Source of the DNA: Actinomadura sp. KC06
GTDB lineage: Bacteria > Actinomycetota > Actinomycetes > Streptosporangiales > Streptosporangiaceae
DNA length: 34,721 bases
NCBI RefSeq assembly: GCF_004348735.1
Contig: NZ_SMKT01000099.1
Location: 1 to 34,721 of the forward strand
Direction: 5' to 3'
Shown here: positions 15,350 through 23,763 of the stretch, in pieces
Position numbering within the stretch: the stretch's first letter is position 1
How the letters are laid out: every line of letters begins with the position of its first letter
Notes under the pieces: generated by a model
What the model was told of the DNA's origin: nothing
The model's input: only the letters and a program-made list of their open reading frames with translations
The model's database searches: none
Made by a program: the position numbers and the translations under genes

Positions 15350-17518
15350 ATGCATCGCCTCGTCCGCAGCATCGGCGCCGTCAGCGCCCGCAGGCCATGG
15401 ATCGTCATCGGAGCGTGGTTGATCGCCGCCGCCCTCGTCGTGGGGCTCGCGGGCACCGTCGGCGGCTCGTTCGCCGACGACTTCGCCGCCCCCGGAAGCC
15501 AGAGCGAGAAGGCGATGGAGCTGCTGGACGAGCGCTTCCCCGAAGCGTCCGGCGGCAGCGCCAGAGCGGTGTTCGCCGCCCCGGAAGGGCAGCGGTTGGA
15601 GCGCTACCGGCCAGCGGTCGAGGCCGCGGTCGCGCGGATCGCCGCCGTGAAGCACGTGACCGGGGTGACCGATCCGTTCACCGCGGGCACGGTGTCGCGT
15701 GACGGGCGCATCGGCTTCGCCGAGATCGCCTTCGACCGGCCGGACACCGAGCTGGGCGCGGAGCCGATCGCCGAGGTCGCCGGCGTGCTCGAACCCGCCC
15801 GGGCGGCGGGCGTCAGGGCCGAGCTCGGCGGCGACGCGGCCTTCGTCAACGCCGAGCCGGCGACGTCGGCGACCGACGCCGCCGGGCTGGTGGCCGCGCT
15901 GGTCGTCCTGCTCGTCGCGTTCGGGACGGTCGTGGCCGCGCTCGTGCCGATCACGCTCGCCCTGGTGACGGTCGCCGCGGGCCTGGGCGGCATCGCGCTC
16001 CTGGCCGCCACGATGGACGTCTCCGGCGCCGCGCCGACCATCGGCGCGGTGATCGGCCTCGGCGTCGGCATCGACTACGCCCTGTTCATCACGGCCCGCT
16101 ATCGCGAGAACCGCGCCGCCGGGCAGGACGGCTCCACCGCGCTGGCGGACGCCATGGGATCGGCGGGCTCCGCCGTCCTCTTCGCCGGCGGCACCGTCAT
16201 CGTGGCGATGGGCGCGCTCCTGCTGACCGGCCTGGGCTTCCTGATCTCGGTGGGCATCAGCGTCTCGATCGTCGTGCTGTTCGCCGTGGGCACCGCCCTC
16301 ACGCTGCTGCCGGCCCTGCTGTCGGTGCTCGGCGACCGCATCGACCGGGGACGGCTGACGCGCCGCCGGCGTCCCGTCAAGCAGGCCGCGGACACGGCCT
16401 GGTGGCGCCACGCCCACCGTGTCTCCGGCCGGCCGTGGCCGTACCTGATCGCGGCATCGGCGGTGCTGCTCCTGCTGGCCGCCCCGGCCCTGTCGATGCG
16501 AACGGGCTTCCCGGACGCGGGCGACGACTCGCCGAGCACCACGCATCGCCGCGCCTACGACCTGCTGTCCGAGGGCTTCGGCCCGGGCTTCAACGCGCCG
16601 CTGCTGCTCGTCGCCGACCTGCGCGCCCCCGGTGTGGACGCCCGGGGCATCCCCGCGCTGTCGGAGCTCCTCGCCGCCGACCCCGGCATCGCCACGGTCG
16701 GAACTCCGCGGACCTCCCCCGGCGGCGACACGGTCGTGCTGCCCGCCGTCCCCACGACCGCGCCCGCCGACACCGAGACCTCCCAGACCCTCGAACGCGT
16801 GCGCGGCCTCGTCCCCGCCAACGTCTCGGTGTCGGGCCTGACGGCCATGACCGACGACCTCACCCGGCAGCTTGACGCCACCCTGCCGATCTTCGTCGCG
16901 GCGATCCTGGTCGCGTCGTTCCTGCTGCTCATGCTGGTGTTCCGGTCCATCGCGGTGCCGCTGAAGGCCGTCGTGATGAACCTGCTGTCGATCGGCGCCG
17001 CGTACGGCGTCGTGGTCGCGGTGTTCCAGTGGGGATGGCTGGCGGACCTGTTCGGCCTCGAAGGGACGTACCTGATCGCCTCCCCGCTGCCCACGATCTT
17101 CTTCGCGATCCTGTTCGGCCTGTCCATGGACTACGAGGTGTTCCTGCTCTCCCGCATCCGCGAGGAGTACGACGCAACGGGCGACAACGCCGAGTCCGTC
17201 GCCCGCGGCATGGCGAGCAGCGGCCGCGTGATCACCTCCGCCGCATTGATCATGACGGCGGTGTTCCTCAGCCTCGTCCTCAACGCCTCGCCGCTGGCGA
17301 AGATGCTGGGCCTCGGGCTGACCACGGCGATCGTGCTCGACGCGACGCTGGTGCGGATGGTGCTGGTGCCGGCGGCCATGGCGCTGATGGGCCGCGCGAA
17401 CTGGTGGCTGCCGCGCCGGCTCGACCGCCGGCTGCCCCACCTGAACGTCGAGCACGCCGGCGATGCCCCACGCACGCCCCGGCCGGCATCCCGCACCGAG
17501 GCCCCCACCAAAGGCTGA
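15350..17518 (+). CDS. MMPL/RND family transporter
   Basis: 722 residues from ATG 15350 (AGGAG eight bases upstream). An N-terminal helix (about 17-38) is followed by an extracytoplasmic porter loop (about 40-175), then a helix bundle with the characteristic IGLGVGIDYALFITARYREN motif (GxxxDY proton-relay region). A second loop and helix bundle with ILFGLSMDYEVFLLSRIREEY repeat the pattern, so both halves of the pseudo-two-fold are present. MMPL proteins export lipids or hydrophobic compounds using proton motive force. The neighbouring two-component operon probably regulates it. The C-terminus is short and polar. Confidence 0.93.
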   Translation: MHRLVRSIGAVSARRPWIVIGAWLIAAALVVGLAGTVGGSFADDFAAPGSQSEKAMELLDERFPEASGGSARAVFAAPEGQRLERYRPAVEAAVARIAAVKHVTGVTDPFTAGTVSRDGRIGFAEIAFDRPDTELGAEPIAEVAGVLEPARAAGVRAELGGDAAFVNAEPATSATDAAGLVAALVVLLVAFGTVVAALVPITLALVTVAAGLGGIALLAATMDVSGAAPTIGAVIGLGVGIDYALFITARYRENRAAGQDGSTALADAMGSAGSAVLFAGGTVIVAMGALLLTGLGFLISVGISVSIVVLFAVGTALTLLPALLSVLGDRIDRGRLTRRRRPVKQAADTAWWRHAHRVSGRPWPYLIAASAVLLLLAAPALSMRTGFPDAGDDSPSTTHRRAYDLLSEGFGPGFNAPLLLVADLRAPGVDARGIPALSELLAADPGIATVGTPRTSPGGDTVVLPAVPTTAPADTETSQTLERVRGLVPANVSVSGLTAMTDDLTRQLDATLPIFVAAILVASFLLLMLVFRSIAVPLKAVVMNLLSIGAAYGVVVAVFQWGWLADLFGLEGTYLIASPLPTIFFAILFGLSMDYEVFLLSRIREEYDATGDNAESVARGMASSGRVITSAALIMTAVFLSLVLNASPLAKMLGLGLTTAIVLDATLVRMVLVPAAMALMGRANWWLPRRLDRRLPHLNVEHAGDAPRTPRPASRTEAPTKG

Positions 17519-17582
17519 AAGCCACCGTGTGCGCTCGAGGACGTTCGGCAACGCCCACTTCGAGCAGGTCTACCTGGCCTCC

Positions 17583-17613
17583 GGCTGACCCGCGGCGGGG
17601 GCGCGGGCCAGCC
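17583..17613. terminator. Shared terminator between convergent genes
   Basis: ggctgacccgcg (17583-17594) pairs with cgcgggccagcc (17602-17613) at 11 of 12 positions with a 7-base G-rich loop. It lies between the MMPL stop (17518) and the hydrolase stop (17626), so it can serve both directions. Confidence 0.65.
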
Positions 17614-17625
17614 GTTACGCCGGGG

Positions 17626-19488
17626 TCAGCGGACGGGCGCCGGCATGATCGGCAGCGTGATCGACGACGGGTGCTCCGGGTCGTGCAGGACGGTCTGCGA
17701 CGCGGGCTGCGTGGTCGTGTCGGCGCCGAACTTCCCGCCCGTGTTCGGGTTCCGGTCGTACATCGGGAAGTTGCTGCTGGAGATCTCCAGCCGGATGCGG
17801 TGGCCCGCCTTGAACAGGTTGCTGGTCGGCCACAGCTTGATCGTGTACTTGTAGACCTCCCCGGGGGTGATCAGCTCCGGCTTCTCCAGCGAGACCCGGT
17901 ACCGGGCGCGCTGGATGCCGTCCCGGACCAGCATCGAGGTGCCGTCCGGCTGGACGTCGGTGAGCTTCGCCGTCCAGTCGGTGTCCTTCGCCGAGGACCT
18001 GGCGTACAGCGTGACCGAGATCGGGCCGGTGACCTCGGTGTCCTTGGTGAGCGGCGGGGTGCTGTAGACCAGCACGTCCGGCCGCTGCTCGACGGGCCGC
18101 TGGTCCTGCGGGCCGCCGGGCACCGAGCTCTGGAAACGGCCGCCGACGCTCGGTACCGGGTTCGCCGGGTCGTACTGGTACTGGTCGGCCTTCTCGTCCG
18201 TCGCGGGCGCGGTGGTATCGAGCGTGCCGCCGCCGTTCGCCGTGTTCGCGTCGCCCTTGCTGTGCAGGTAGTACGTGGTGTTGACGGTGCCGGGGATCGG
18301 CCAGGAGTCAGCCGTGCGCCACTTGTTGGCGCCCATCACGAAGACCTTCACCGGCGGATCCTCGTCCACGCCGTTGTCGATCCCCTTCAGCCAGTGGTCG
18401 AACCAGCGGAGGTGCAGATCGCCCACCGCGACGACCGCCTCCGGACCGAAGTCGACGGCGCCCACCCTGCGGCCCGAGCCGCCGTGCGTCCACGGCCCGA
18501 CGAGGAGCCGCGTGCCCTGCCGGGCGACCTCCGACCCGCCCTGGGCGCGCATCCCGGCGAAGTTCTCCACCGTCCCGTTGAGGAAGATGTCGGACCAGCC
18601 GCCGAAATTCAGCGACGGCACCTTGACCTGCGGATACTTCGTGCGGATGCTCCAGCGCTTCCAGTAGTCGTCGTCGCTCGGGTGGTCGATCCAGTCGAAG
18701 TAGTACGGCGCGATGCGGTCGTCCTCCGGGTACAGCGGCGGGAAGTTGTTCAGCGGCTGGTGCCGGTACCACTTGGCGTGCAGGTCCCGCGACGCCTGGG
18801 TCATCTCCGCCCGCAGCTTCGCGCCGTCCGGGAGCTTGCTGATGACGCCCCCGTTGAGGAAGCTCAGCAGCCAGTCCTGGATGAACGACTGGTACAGCGC
18901 GCCGCCCTCGTAGGTCCATCCGTCGTAGATGTCGGAGGACGTGAACGCCGGGGCGATCGTGACCAGGTGCGGGGGCGTGAGGGTGGCGGGCAGCCACTGC
19001 GTGAGCCCCGGATAGGAGAACCCGTACATGCCGACCTTGCCGTTGGAGTGCGGCAGAGCGGCGGACCACTCGATGGTGTCGTAGCCGTCCTCAGCCTCAC
19101 TCCGGTACGGGTAGAAGGTGCCGTCCGACTTGTACTCGCCGCGGACGTCCTGCACCACGACGAGGTAGCAGGCCTTGGCGTAACGGTCGGGGGCGCCATA
19201 GACGAAGCTCAGGGCGCCCTCCTTGTTGTAGGGCAGCCGCATCAGGATGACGGGGAACTCGCCGTCCCCTTTCGGCGTGAACACGTTGCTGCGCAACACC
19301 GTCCCGTCGCGCATGGTGGCGGGGACATCCTTCTGGACGGTGAACTCGCACTCCTCCGCCTTCGGCGCCGCCTCGGCCGGTGGCGCGGCGGCGACGCCAC
19401 CCAGTACCACCACAGCCGCCGCTCCGAGGGCCAGCCGCCAGCTGCGGCTCCGTCCGTTCGCCCAGGTCGTCCGCCGTCTCGCGCGCAT
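17626..19488 (-). CDS. Secreted CocE/NonD family hydrolase (X-Pro peptidase-like)
   Basis: 620 residues from ATG 19488 with a GGAAGGGG site upstream. An Arg-rich N-terminus and a hydrophobic helix (about 18-36) end at AEA-AP, a signal peptidase I site, so it is exported. The S15 domain has the elbow KVGMYGFSYPG with Ser158, LNFGGWSDIF with the acid residue, and LLVGPWTHGG with the His. The C-terminal jelly-roll domain carries the RDGIQRARYR and GHRIRLEISSSNFPMYDRNPNTG signatures of CocE/NonD proteins. It may cleave proline dipeptides, esters or amides outside the cell. In-frame sequence upstream of 19488 is a separate remnant. Confidence 0.92.
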   Translation of the reverse strand: MRARRRTTWANGRSRSWRLALGAAAVVVLGGVAAAPPAEAAPKAEECEFTVQKDVPATMRDGTVLRSNVFTPKGDGEFPVILMRLPYNKEGALSFVYGAPDRYAKACYLVVVQDVRGEYKSDGTFYPYRSEAEDGYDTIEWSAALPHSNGKVGMYGFSYPGLTQWLPATLTPPHLVTIAPAFTSSDIYDGWTYEGGALYQSFIQDWLLSFLNGGVISKLPDGAKLRAEMTQASRDLHAKWYRHQPLNNFPPLYPEDDRIAPYYFDWIDHPSDDDYWKRWSIRTKYPQVKVPSLNFGGWSDIFLNGTVENFAGMRAQGGSEVARQGTRLLVGPWTHGGSGRRVGAVDFGPEAVVAVGDLHLRWFDHWLKGIDNGVDEDPPVKVFVMGANKWRTADSWPIPGTVNTTYYLHSKGDANTANGGGTLDTTAPATDEKADQYQYDPANPVPSVGGRFQSSVPGGPQDQRPVEQRPDVLVYSTPPLTKDTEVTGPISVTLYARSSAKDTDWTAKLTDVQPDGTSMLVRDGIQRARYRVSLEKPELITPGEVYKYTIKLWPTSNLFKAGHRIRLEISSSNFPMYDRNPNTGGKFGADTTTQPASQTVLHDPEHPSSITLPIMPAPVR

Positions 19489-19969
19489 CGCCGCACCCCT
19501 TCCTGGCCGGTGGCGGTGGGGTCGCCCACCCATCGGGCGGAGCATCGCACGATCACACCGGACGGTCAGGAGGGCGGTCCAGGGGTGTCGGACGAGCGGG
19601 TCGACTGGTGCGGCGAGCGGCCTGATTTGTGGGGAATCGTCACCGTCTTCGGTGTGCGGGATGCTCTGCCGCCGACGGATCTGGAGCGCGCCCGCCGCGC
19701 TGATGGGCACCAGTGCGGTAACGAAGATCCAGCCGCCTCGGAAGGTGTCGCCGGTGTGCCGGGCGGTCTCGCTACCGAGGATCGCCATGAGCCCGGCGAC
19801 TCCCAGGACGTAGCCCTGCACAGGGCCCGAACCTGCACGACACCGGATCGTGTTCGCTCGTCAATGACCTCGGCCACGTTTTTGCAGGTCAGCACACAAG
19901 CGAAGAGGGACCCCGGACGCTCCGAAGCCTCTCCACCGCGGTTGCTGATCATGCCGCCAATGCGTCCTC
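19489..19969. other. Gene-free stretch with hydrophobic remnant
   Basis: Minus-strand codons at about 19670-19821 read GYVLGVAGLMAILG and RGGWIFVTALVPISAAGAL, two membrane-helix-like segments in frame with, but not belonging to, the secreted hydrolase. They look like the tail of a lost transporter I cannot name. The rest holds the hydrolase promoter region. Confidence 0.45.
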
Positions 19970-20475
19970 TATGCGCTGGTTGGCGACGTCCCGTTGCCCA
20001 GCACTTAGCGTAAACACGCAACATCACGTCCACCGTGCCCAGCGCGTTGAGCCGCTTCGGGCGCATGGACGCCAGCGTTCAGCCACAGCGACACCGCCGC
20101 GTGCCGCAAGTCGTACGGACACGCCGCCAAGGGTGACTCGACCTGATCTGGAGTCAGCGCCAGAGCGCGGGCCCGCTTCCAGACCTGTGCATCGGCCGAG
20201 CCGGAGAACGACGCGCCGGCGGCCTTAGGTCACGCGACCGGCCGACATAGGACACCGTCGTCAACAGCTCCTGAGCCTGCATCGGACTCGCCCGGTCAAG
20301 AGGATTGGAAGCCAGGCCCCGCAGTTCGACCGCGTAGCCGAGCGCATGCTCAAACACCGCCCGCTTGCGCCGGAGGGTCGAGGCCGCCGCCAGCTGTCCG
20401 GCGAGCTGCAGCGCGGGATTCCGCCTTAGGCATGGACGGCGGAAGATCCGTGTCCGTGTCGAATGCCTCACCGTC
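19970..20475 (-). pseudogene. Tyrosine recombinase remnant II
   Basis: The core-binding part survives (AGQLAAASTLRRKRAVFEHALGYAVELRGLASNPLD, about 20270-20410). The catalytic middle is deleted. Then WKRARALALTPDQVESPL and YDLRHAAVSLWLNAGV (the H-x-x-R box with following helix) appear near 20070-20190. A frameshift near 20040 leads to DVMLRVYAKC with the terminal tyrosine. This subtype (LRHAAVS.WLN.G..., LLRVYAKC) is common in actinomycete integrative elements. It differs in sequence from the integrase whose tail is repeated at 2.1 and 26.7 kb, so it marks a separate insertion. Confidence 0.82.
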
Positions 20476-20769
20476 CTTGGCCACCTATCGCGAGTCGGAC
20501 AGGAAGCTCTTTGCCAGAGGGGCCGCTTGAACGTCCGGGACGTCTCACGGCCGCCAACCGTCCACCGCGCAGTGTACGAGATGACCTTGCCTGGCTTGGT
20601 CGACCTAGGCTCCGCATTGTCCGGCCGGATCTCCCAGAGATCGACCTTGTAGAGGTGTTCACGCAGCCTCCCGCGCGACCAAGGCCACGCATCGAGATCG
20701 CCGACGCCGACTTCTTAGAGCACCTGGTCGTCGCGCCGCCGCTTATGCATCCCACCGTAGGATCGCGAC
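20476..20769. other. Stretch without recognisable gene
   Basis: Upstream side of recombinase remnant II and of the DUF1737 gene. No frame on either strand shows family motifs; it probably includes the promoter of the small gene. Confidence 0.4.
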
Positions 20770-20949
20770 ATGGCTGATGATCGGCAACTTCCCCGCTACC
20801 GCGTCCTCACCGGCCCCGACGACGATTCTTTCTGCTGGCGGGTCAGCGAAGCACTCGACCTGGGGTACGAGCTGCACGGCGCCCCGTCCCTCACCTTCAA
20901 CGGCGACAGGGTCATCGTCGCCCAGGCCCTTATCCGAAACGAGAGCTGA
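20770..20949 (+). CDS. DUF1737 domain protein
   Basis: A 59-residue protein, ATG 20770 to TGA 20949: MADDRQLPRYRVLTGPDDDS, then FCWRVSEALDLGYELHGAPS and LTFNGDRVIVAQALIRNES. The YRVLTGPDD..F..RVSEAL..GYEL.G.P..TF....V.VAQAL pattern is the entire DUF1737 domain, a small protein of unknown function found across bacteria. It is intact although both neighbours are broken integrases on the other strand, so it may be cargo of a former element. There is no strong ribosome site. Confidence 0.85.
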   Translation: MADDRQLPRYRVLTGPDDDSFCWRVSEALDLGYELHGAPSLTFNGDRVIVAQALIRNES

Positions 20950-21054
20950 GACCACCTGGGAACGAGCTCGAACCAGGTGGCTGCGCCGCTCCTGGGGCTT
21001 GTAGGAGGTCAAGGAGGCGGGAAGGGCCGCCTCGCCGTATCCGGGATGGTCGTC

Positions 21055-21462
21055 GGCGGATGGCATGCCGCATACAGCCGGTGCCCTCGGATCGCGTGCA
21101 GGAACTCGGCGGTCTGCGTGGCCGTCCACACCGCCACCGGCGGCCGCTCCCCGTCCGTTGCCAGTGCTCGACCCGCGCGGTGCGCGAGCCACTCCCCGAC
21201 CGTGAGCAGCCCACCACCCGCACCCGAGGCTTACCCAGTTGCACCAGGGCCTCCTCGGCCGTCTTCCGCGTGGCGAAGCCACCACGCCGAACCCGTCGCC
21301 GGCGCCCATCGGACCCGACCGGCAATTCCAGCCGGACATACCAGCTCCCATGCCGACGGCCAGTCCCCGCTTTGGGCACCGCGCGCCCAACGCCTTCCCC
21401 GACTGCGGGTCCACACAGCCACACCGCCGATACACCCCACCAGAACCCTTGATGAAGACCAT
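21055..21462 (-). pseudogene. Tyrosine integrase remnant III, N-terminal
   Basis: It starts with ATG 21462, reading MVFIKGSGGVYRRCGCVDPQ, then after a frameshift HGSWYVRLELPVGSDGRRRRVRRGGFATRKTAEEAL (the AP2-like arm-binding domain), and after another shift LLTVGEWLAHRAG, PVAVWTATQTAEFLHAIRGHRLYAA. These are the N-terminal and core-binding blocks of actinobacterial element integrases. The catalytic domain is missing. It is the N-terminal type expected for the integrase tails at 2.1 and 26.7 kb, but identity with them cannot be tested because the parts do not overlap. Confidence 0.8.
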
Positions 21463-21652
21463 GCCCCGCCATCTACACGGCAGATGAAGAGGCGACCACC
21501 GAACCCAGCAGACACAAACCTGCAGGCCAGGGACACATCACTTCAGCAAACCCGGTGGACTCCAACATTGCCGTGTGCGCCTGGACGGCCCGGTGAACCT
21601 CGACGGGCAGGTCGGTCCACGTGCCGTGCATGGGGTCGCCTTTCTCAGTCGG

Positions 21653-22087
21653 TCAGAAGCACGGCTGAGGCGGGCAGCAGCTCTCGCCGGTCTCCCAGAA
21701 CTCCATGTCGACCTGGTAGCCGGTGGCGTGCAGCGCCGGGATGGTGCGGGCCATCACGGCGCCGGAGCCGATGTCCTCGATCATGATCGGGACGTGGTGC
21801 AGGAACCGGCCGGCGACAGGGTCGCAGAACTCGGCGTACTCGATGGTGTGCTCGATGAAGGCGTGCCATCCCGGGTCCACGGAGATGTCGGGCACGATGC
21901 GGATGTCGGGGTTGTCGGCGACGGCCTTGAGGAAGACCAGGGTCTGGGCGAACACGCGCTCGGCGTACCGGCGGGTGACGCGGTGCCGGGTGACGAGAAA
22001 GTCGGTGATCTTGTCGAACGTCTCCGGCGAGACCAGGTCGCGCGGATCGTCGGCGACTCCGGTCGCCCGGTCGGTGGTAACGGTCAT
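21653..22087 (-). CDS. Glycine-rich-domain-like small protein with Cys-rich tail
   Basis: 144 residues from ATG 22087, preceded by GGAGG five bases away. A helical core (LVSPETFDKITDFLVTRH, RRYAERVFAQTLVFLKAV) precedes DPGWHAFIEHTIEYAEFC and GRFLHHVPI, motifs of the small actinobacterial proteins annotated as glycine-rich domain-containing protein-like. Conserved W-H and H-H pairs suggest metal binding. The protein ends GESCCPPQPCF, three cysteines in the last eight residues. It is transcribed divergently from the sigma-factor gene. Function is unknown; a small signalling or metal-binding role is possible. Confidence 0.7.
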   Translation of the reverse strand: MTVTTDRATGVADDPRDLVSPETFDKITDFLVTRHRVTRRYAERVFAQTLVFLKAVADNPDIRIVPDISVDPGWHAFIEHTIEYAEFCDPVAGRFLHHVPIMIEDIGSGAVMARTIPALHATGYQVDMEFWETGESCCPPQPCF

Positions 22088-22169
22088 CGTGACCTCCAAC
22101 GGCGCGCCTCATGGCTGGTACCGCGGCCCCCGACGCGCGCCGGCTGGTCCGGGCCACGGGGCCTGGGGG

Positions 22170-22181
22170 GCGGACGTCCGC
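22170..22181. promoter_or_regulatory. Perfect 12-bp palindrome in divergent promoter region
   Basis: gcggacgtccgc reads identically on both strands and lies between the divergent small Cys-tail gene and the sigma-factor gene. Position suits an operator, but GC-rich DNA produces such palindromes by chance. Confidence 0.3.
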
Positions 22182-22353
22182 ATGTCGGCTAGCGCACAAT
22201 GAGCACGGAGTCTCGTTGGGGACGGCCGCTGTATGACTTAGGTCACAGGGGCGGTCTTCAACACGCTTTCCATGGCCCGCGTATCCCCCGTGACAAATCG
22301 TCCGGTGCGGTGAAGGGGTGTTCGGCAGTGGCGGAGTGCAGCCGGCAGGCGGC

Positions 22354-22947
22354 ATGCGGCGGGCGGGTGTAGCGGTGGCCCAGTCATGGAGGTTGGGTCG
22401 TCGGCCCGCTGCCCGGCAGGAGTCCCCTGGCTCCCTGGACAGCGAGCAGGGCATGCGGCTCGCCTACGACCGGCACGGCCAGGAGTTGCTCGGCTTCGCG
22501 TGCAACGCCCTCGCCGATCGGCAACTCGCCGAAGATGTCGTGCAGGAGACGTTCGTCAGGGCGTGGCGGTCCGCCGCCTCGTTCGACCACCGCCGTGCGA
22601 GCCTGCGCACGTGGTTGTTCGCGATCGCCCGCAACGTCGTGACGGACGCCAGGCGGCACAGGACCGCGCGGGCACCGCTGGCCGGGCCGGTGGAAGCGGG
22701 CGAGCAGCAGCGGGACCCGCGCGACCCGTTCGATCAGCTTCTGACGCGCATAGAACTCGACGAGGCGTTGCGGCGGCTCTCGGACGACCACCGCCAGGTC
22801 GTCCTGGACGTGTACTTCCTCGGCCGGACGTGCGCCGACCTCGCCACCGAACTCGGCATTCCGGCTTCCACCGTGCGCAGTCGGCTCTACTACGGCGTGC
22901 GCGCCTTGCGCGAGATCCTCGACGAGAAGGGATGGCTGGCCCCGTGA
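22354..22947 (+). CDS. ECF-type RNA polymerase sigma factor
   Basis: About 197 residues; ATG 22354 is used, with GTG 22318 and GTG 22375 as alternatives because no site has a strong ribosome-binding match. Region 2 reads YDRHGQELLGFACNALADRQLAEDVVQETFVRAWRS, followed by LRTWLFAIARNVVTDARR. Region 4 is LDEALRRLSDDHRQVVLDVYFLGRTCADLATELGIPASTVRSRLYYGVRAL. It is a short group-4 sigma factor. The next gene, overlapping its stop codon, encodes a zinc-type anti-sigma factor, so activity is released by an envelope signal. The downstream secreted genes are the likely regulon. Confidence 0.92.
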   Translation: MRRAGVAVAQSWRLGRRPAARQESPGSLDSEQGMRLAYDRHGQELLGFACNALADRQLAEDVVQETFVRAWRSAASFDHRRASLRTWLFAIARNVVTDARRHRTARAPLAGPVEAGEQQRDPRDPFDQLLTRIELDEALRRLSDDHRQVVLDVYFLGRTCADLATELGIPASTVRSRLYYGVRALREILDEKGWLAP

Positions 22948-23612
22948 CTCTTTCCTGCCACGCGATCCACGTCGAACTCACCGAACTGCTCCTGCTGGAC
23001 CGTCCGCTGCCGGCTCCGCTGGCCCGCCACATTGCGCACTGCGCCGACTGTTCCGCCGAGGCGGCCGGGGTACGCCGGGTGATCAGGACGTTCGAACGGG
23101 CCGAGCCCGGCCACCCGGGCTCCGGGTTCCCGCCGGTGTCGCGGTTCGCGACCGGACCGGTGTCCGTCGAAGAACGCGGTGAGCCGCTCGGCACCGGCCC
23201 GCGGCGGACATCGGGGGGACGGCATCGGCTCGCGGCCGCGGCGGCCGGGCTGGTGCTCGCCGCCTGCGCCGTGCTGACGACGGTGGTCCCGGGTGACAGC
23301 CCTGAGGCGCCGCCTGCCGGGACGGTCACGCTGTCCCGGCACGAGCCGATGATCGAGTACAGCTGGGGCACGGAGGTGCCGGTGTCCCTGTCCGGGCTCC
23401 GGCCCGGTGCGACCTACCGCTTCCTGACCGGCGACGCGGAGGGCAGGCGCGAGTCGGCCGGCAGCGTGCACGCGGGCGGCGAGGCGCGCATGCGCACCCG
23501 CATGGTGACGGCGATGGCCCGGTCGGAGATCATCATGCTCCTCGTCCAGGACGAGGACGGGCGGATGGTGGCGCGGCTGCCCGTGAAGTCGCCCCCGCGC
23601 ACACCCCGGTGA
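22944..23612 (+). CDS. Membrane anti-sigma factor (ZAS type)
   Basis: 222 residues from GTG 22944, which overlaps the sigma stop as GTGA; ATG 22932 is four codons earlier. The cytoplasmic N-terminus has HVELTELLLLDRPLPAPLARHIAHCADC, an HxxxCxxC zinc motif that binds sigma factors. One transmembrane helix (LAAAAAGLVLAACAVLTTVV) follows a polar linker. The outer domain of about 110 residues (SRHEPMIEYSWGTEVPVSLSGL...) looks like a beta-sandwich. It has the same GLRPGATYRFLTGDAEGR-type layout as the C-terminal domain of the following propeller protein (ARDLRPATTYQAYAVEASGR), suggesting related folds. Confidence 0.88.
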   Translation: MTLSCHAIHVELTELLLLDRPLPAPLARHIAHCADCSAEAAGVRRVIRTFERAEPGHPGSGFPPVSRFATGPVSVEERGEPLGTGPRRTSGGRHRLAAAAAGLVLAACAVLTTVVPGDSPEAPPAGTVTLSRHEPMIEYSWGTEVPVSLSGLRPGATYRFLTGDAEGRRESAGSVHAGGEARMRTRMVTAMARSEIIMLLVQDEDGRMVARLPVKSPPRTPR

Positions 23613-23763
23613 CCGCGCACACCTCGCTGACCAAGAAACCCCGGGAGGCCGGCGGCCGGGACCGCTGACCGGCTCCGGCCTGCCGTAGTCCCCGCACGGC
23701 GCCATGCCGCGCCATCGCTCGCTCCCCCCATCCATCGCAGATCCCTTTTGTGGAGGTTTGTCC

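Noticed and set aside
15170..17551. 793-codon minus-strand frame opposite the MMPL gene
   Set aside because: Extremely Gly/Arg/His/Asp-rich, without motifs; produced by third-position GC of the MMPL gene.
17529..17589. Short frame RSRTFGNAHFEQVYLASG after the MMPL gene
   Set aside because: Looks protein-like but too short and unrecognised; it overlaps the terminator region.
17029..20013. 994-codon plus-strand frame opposite the secreted hydrolase
   Set aside because: Composition shadow; it also runs through the MMPL end and the terminator.
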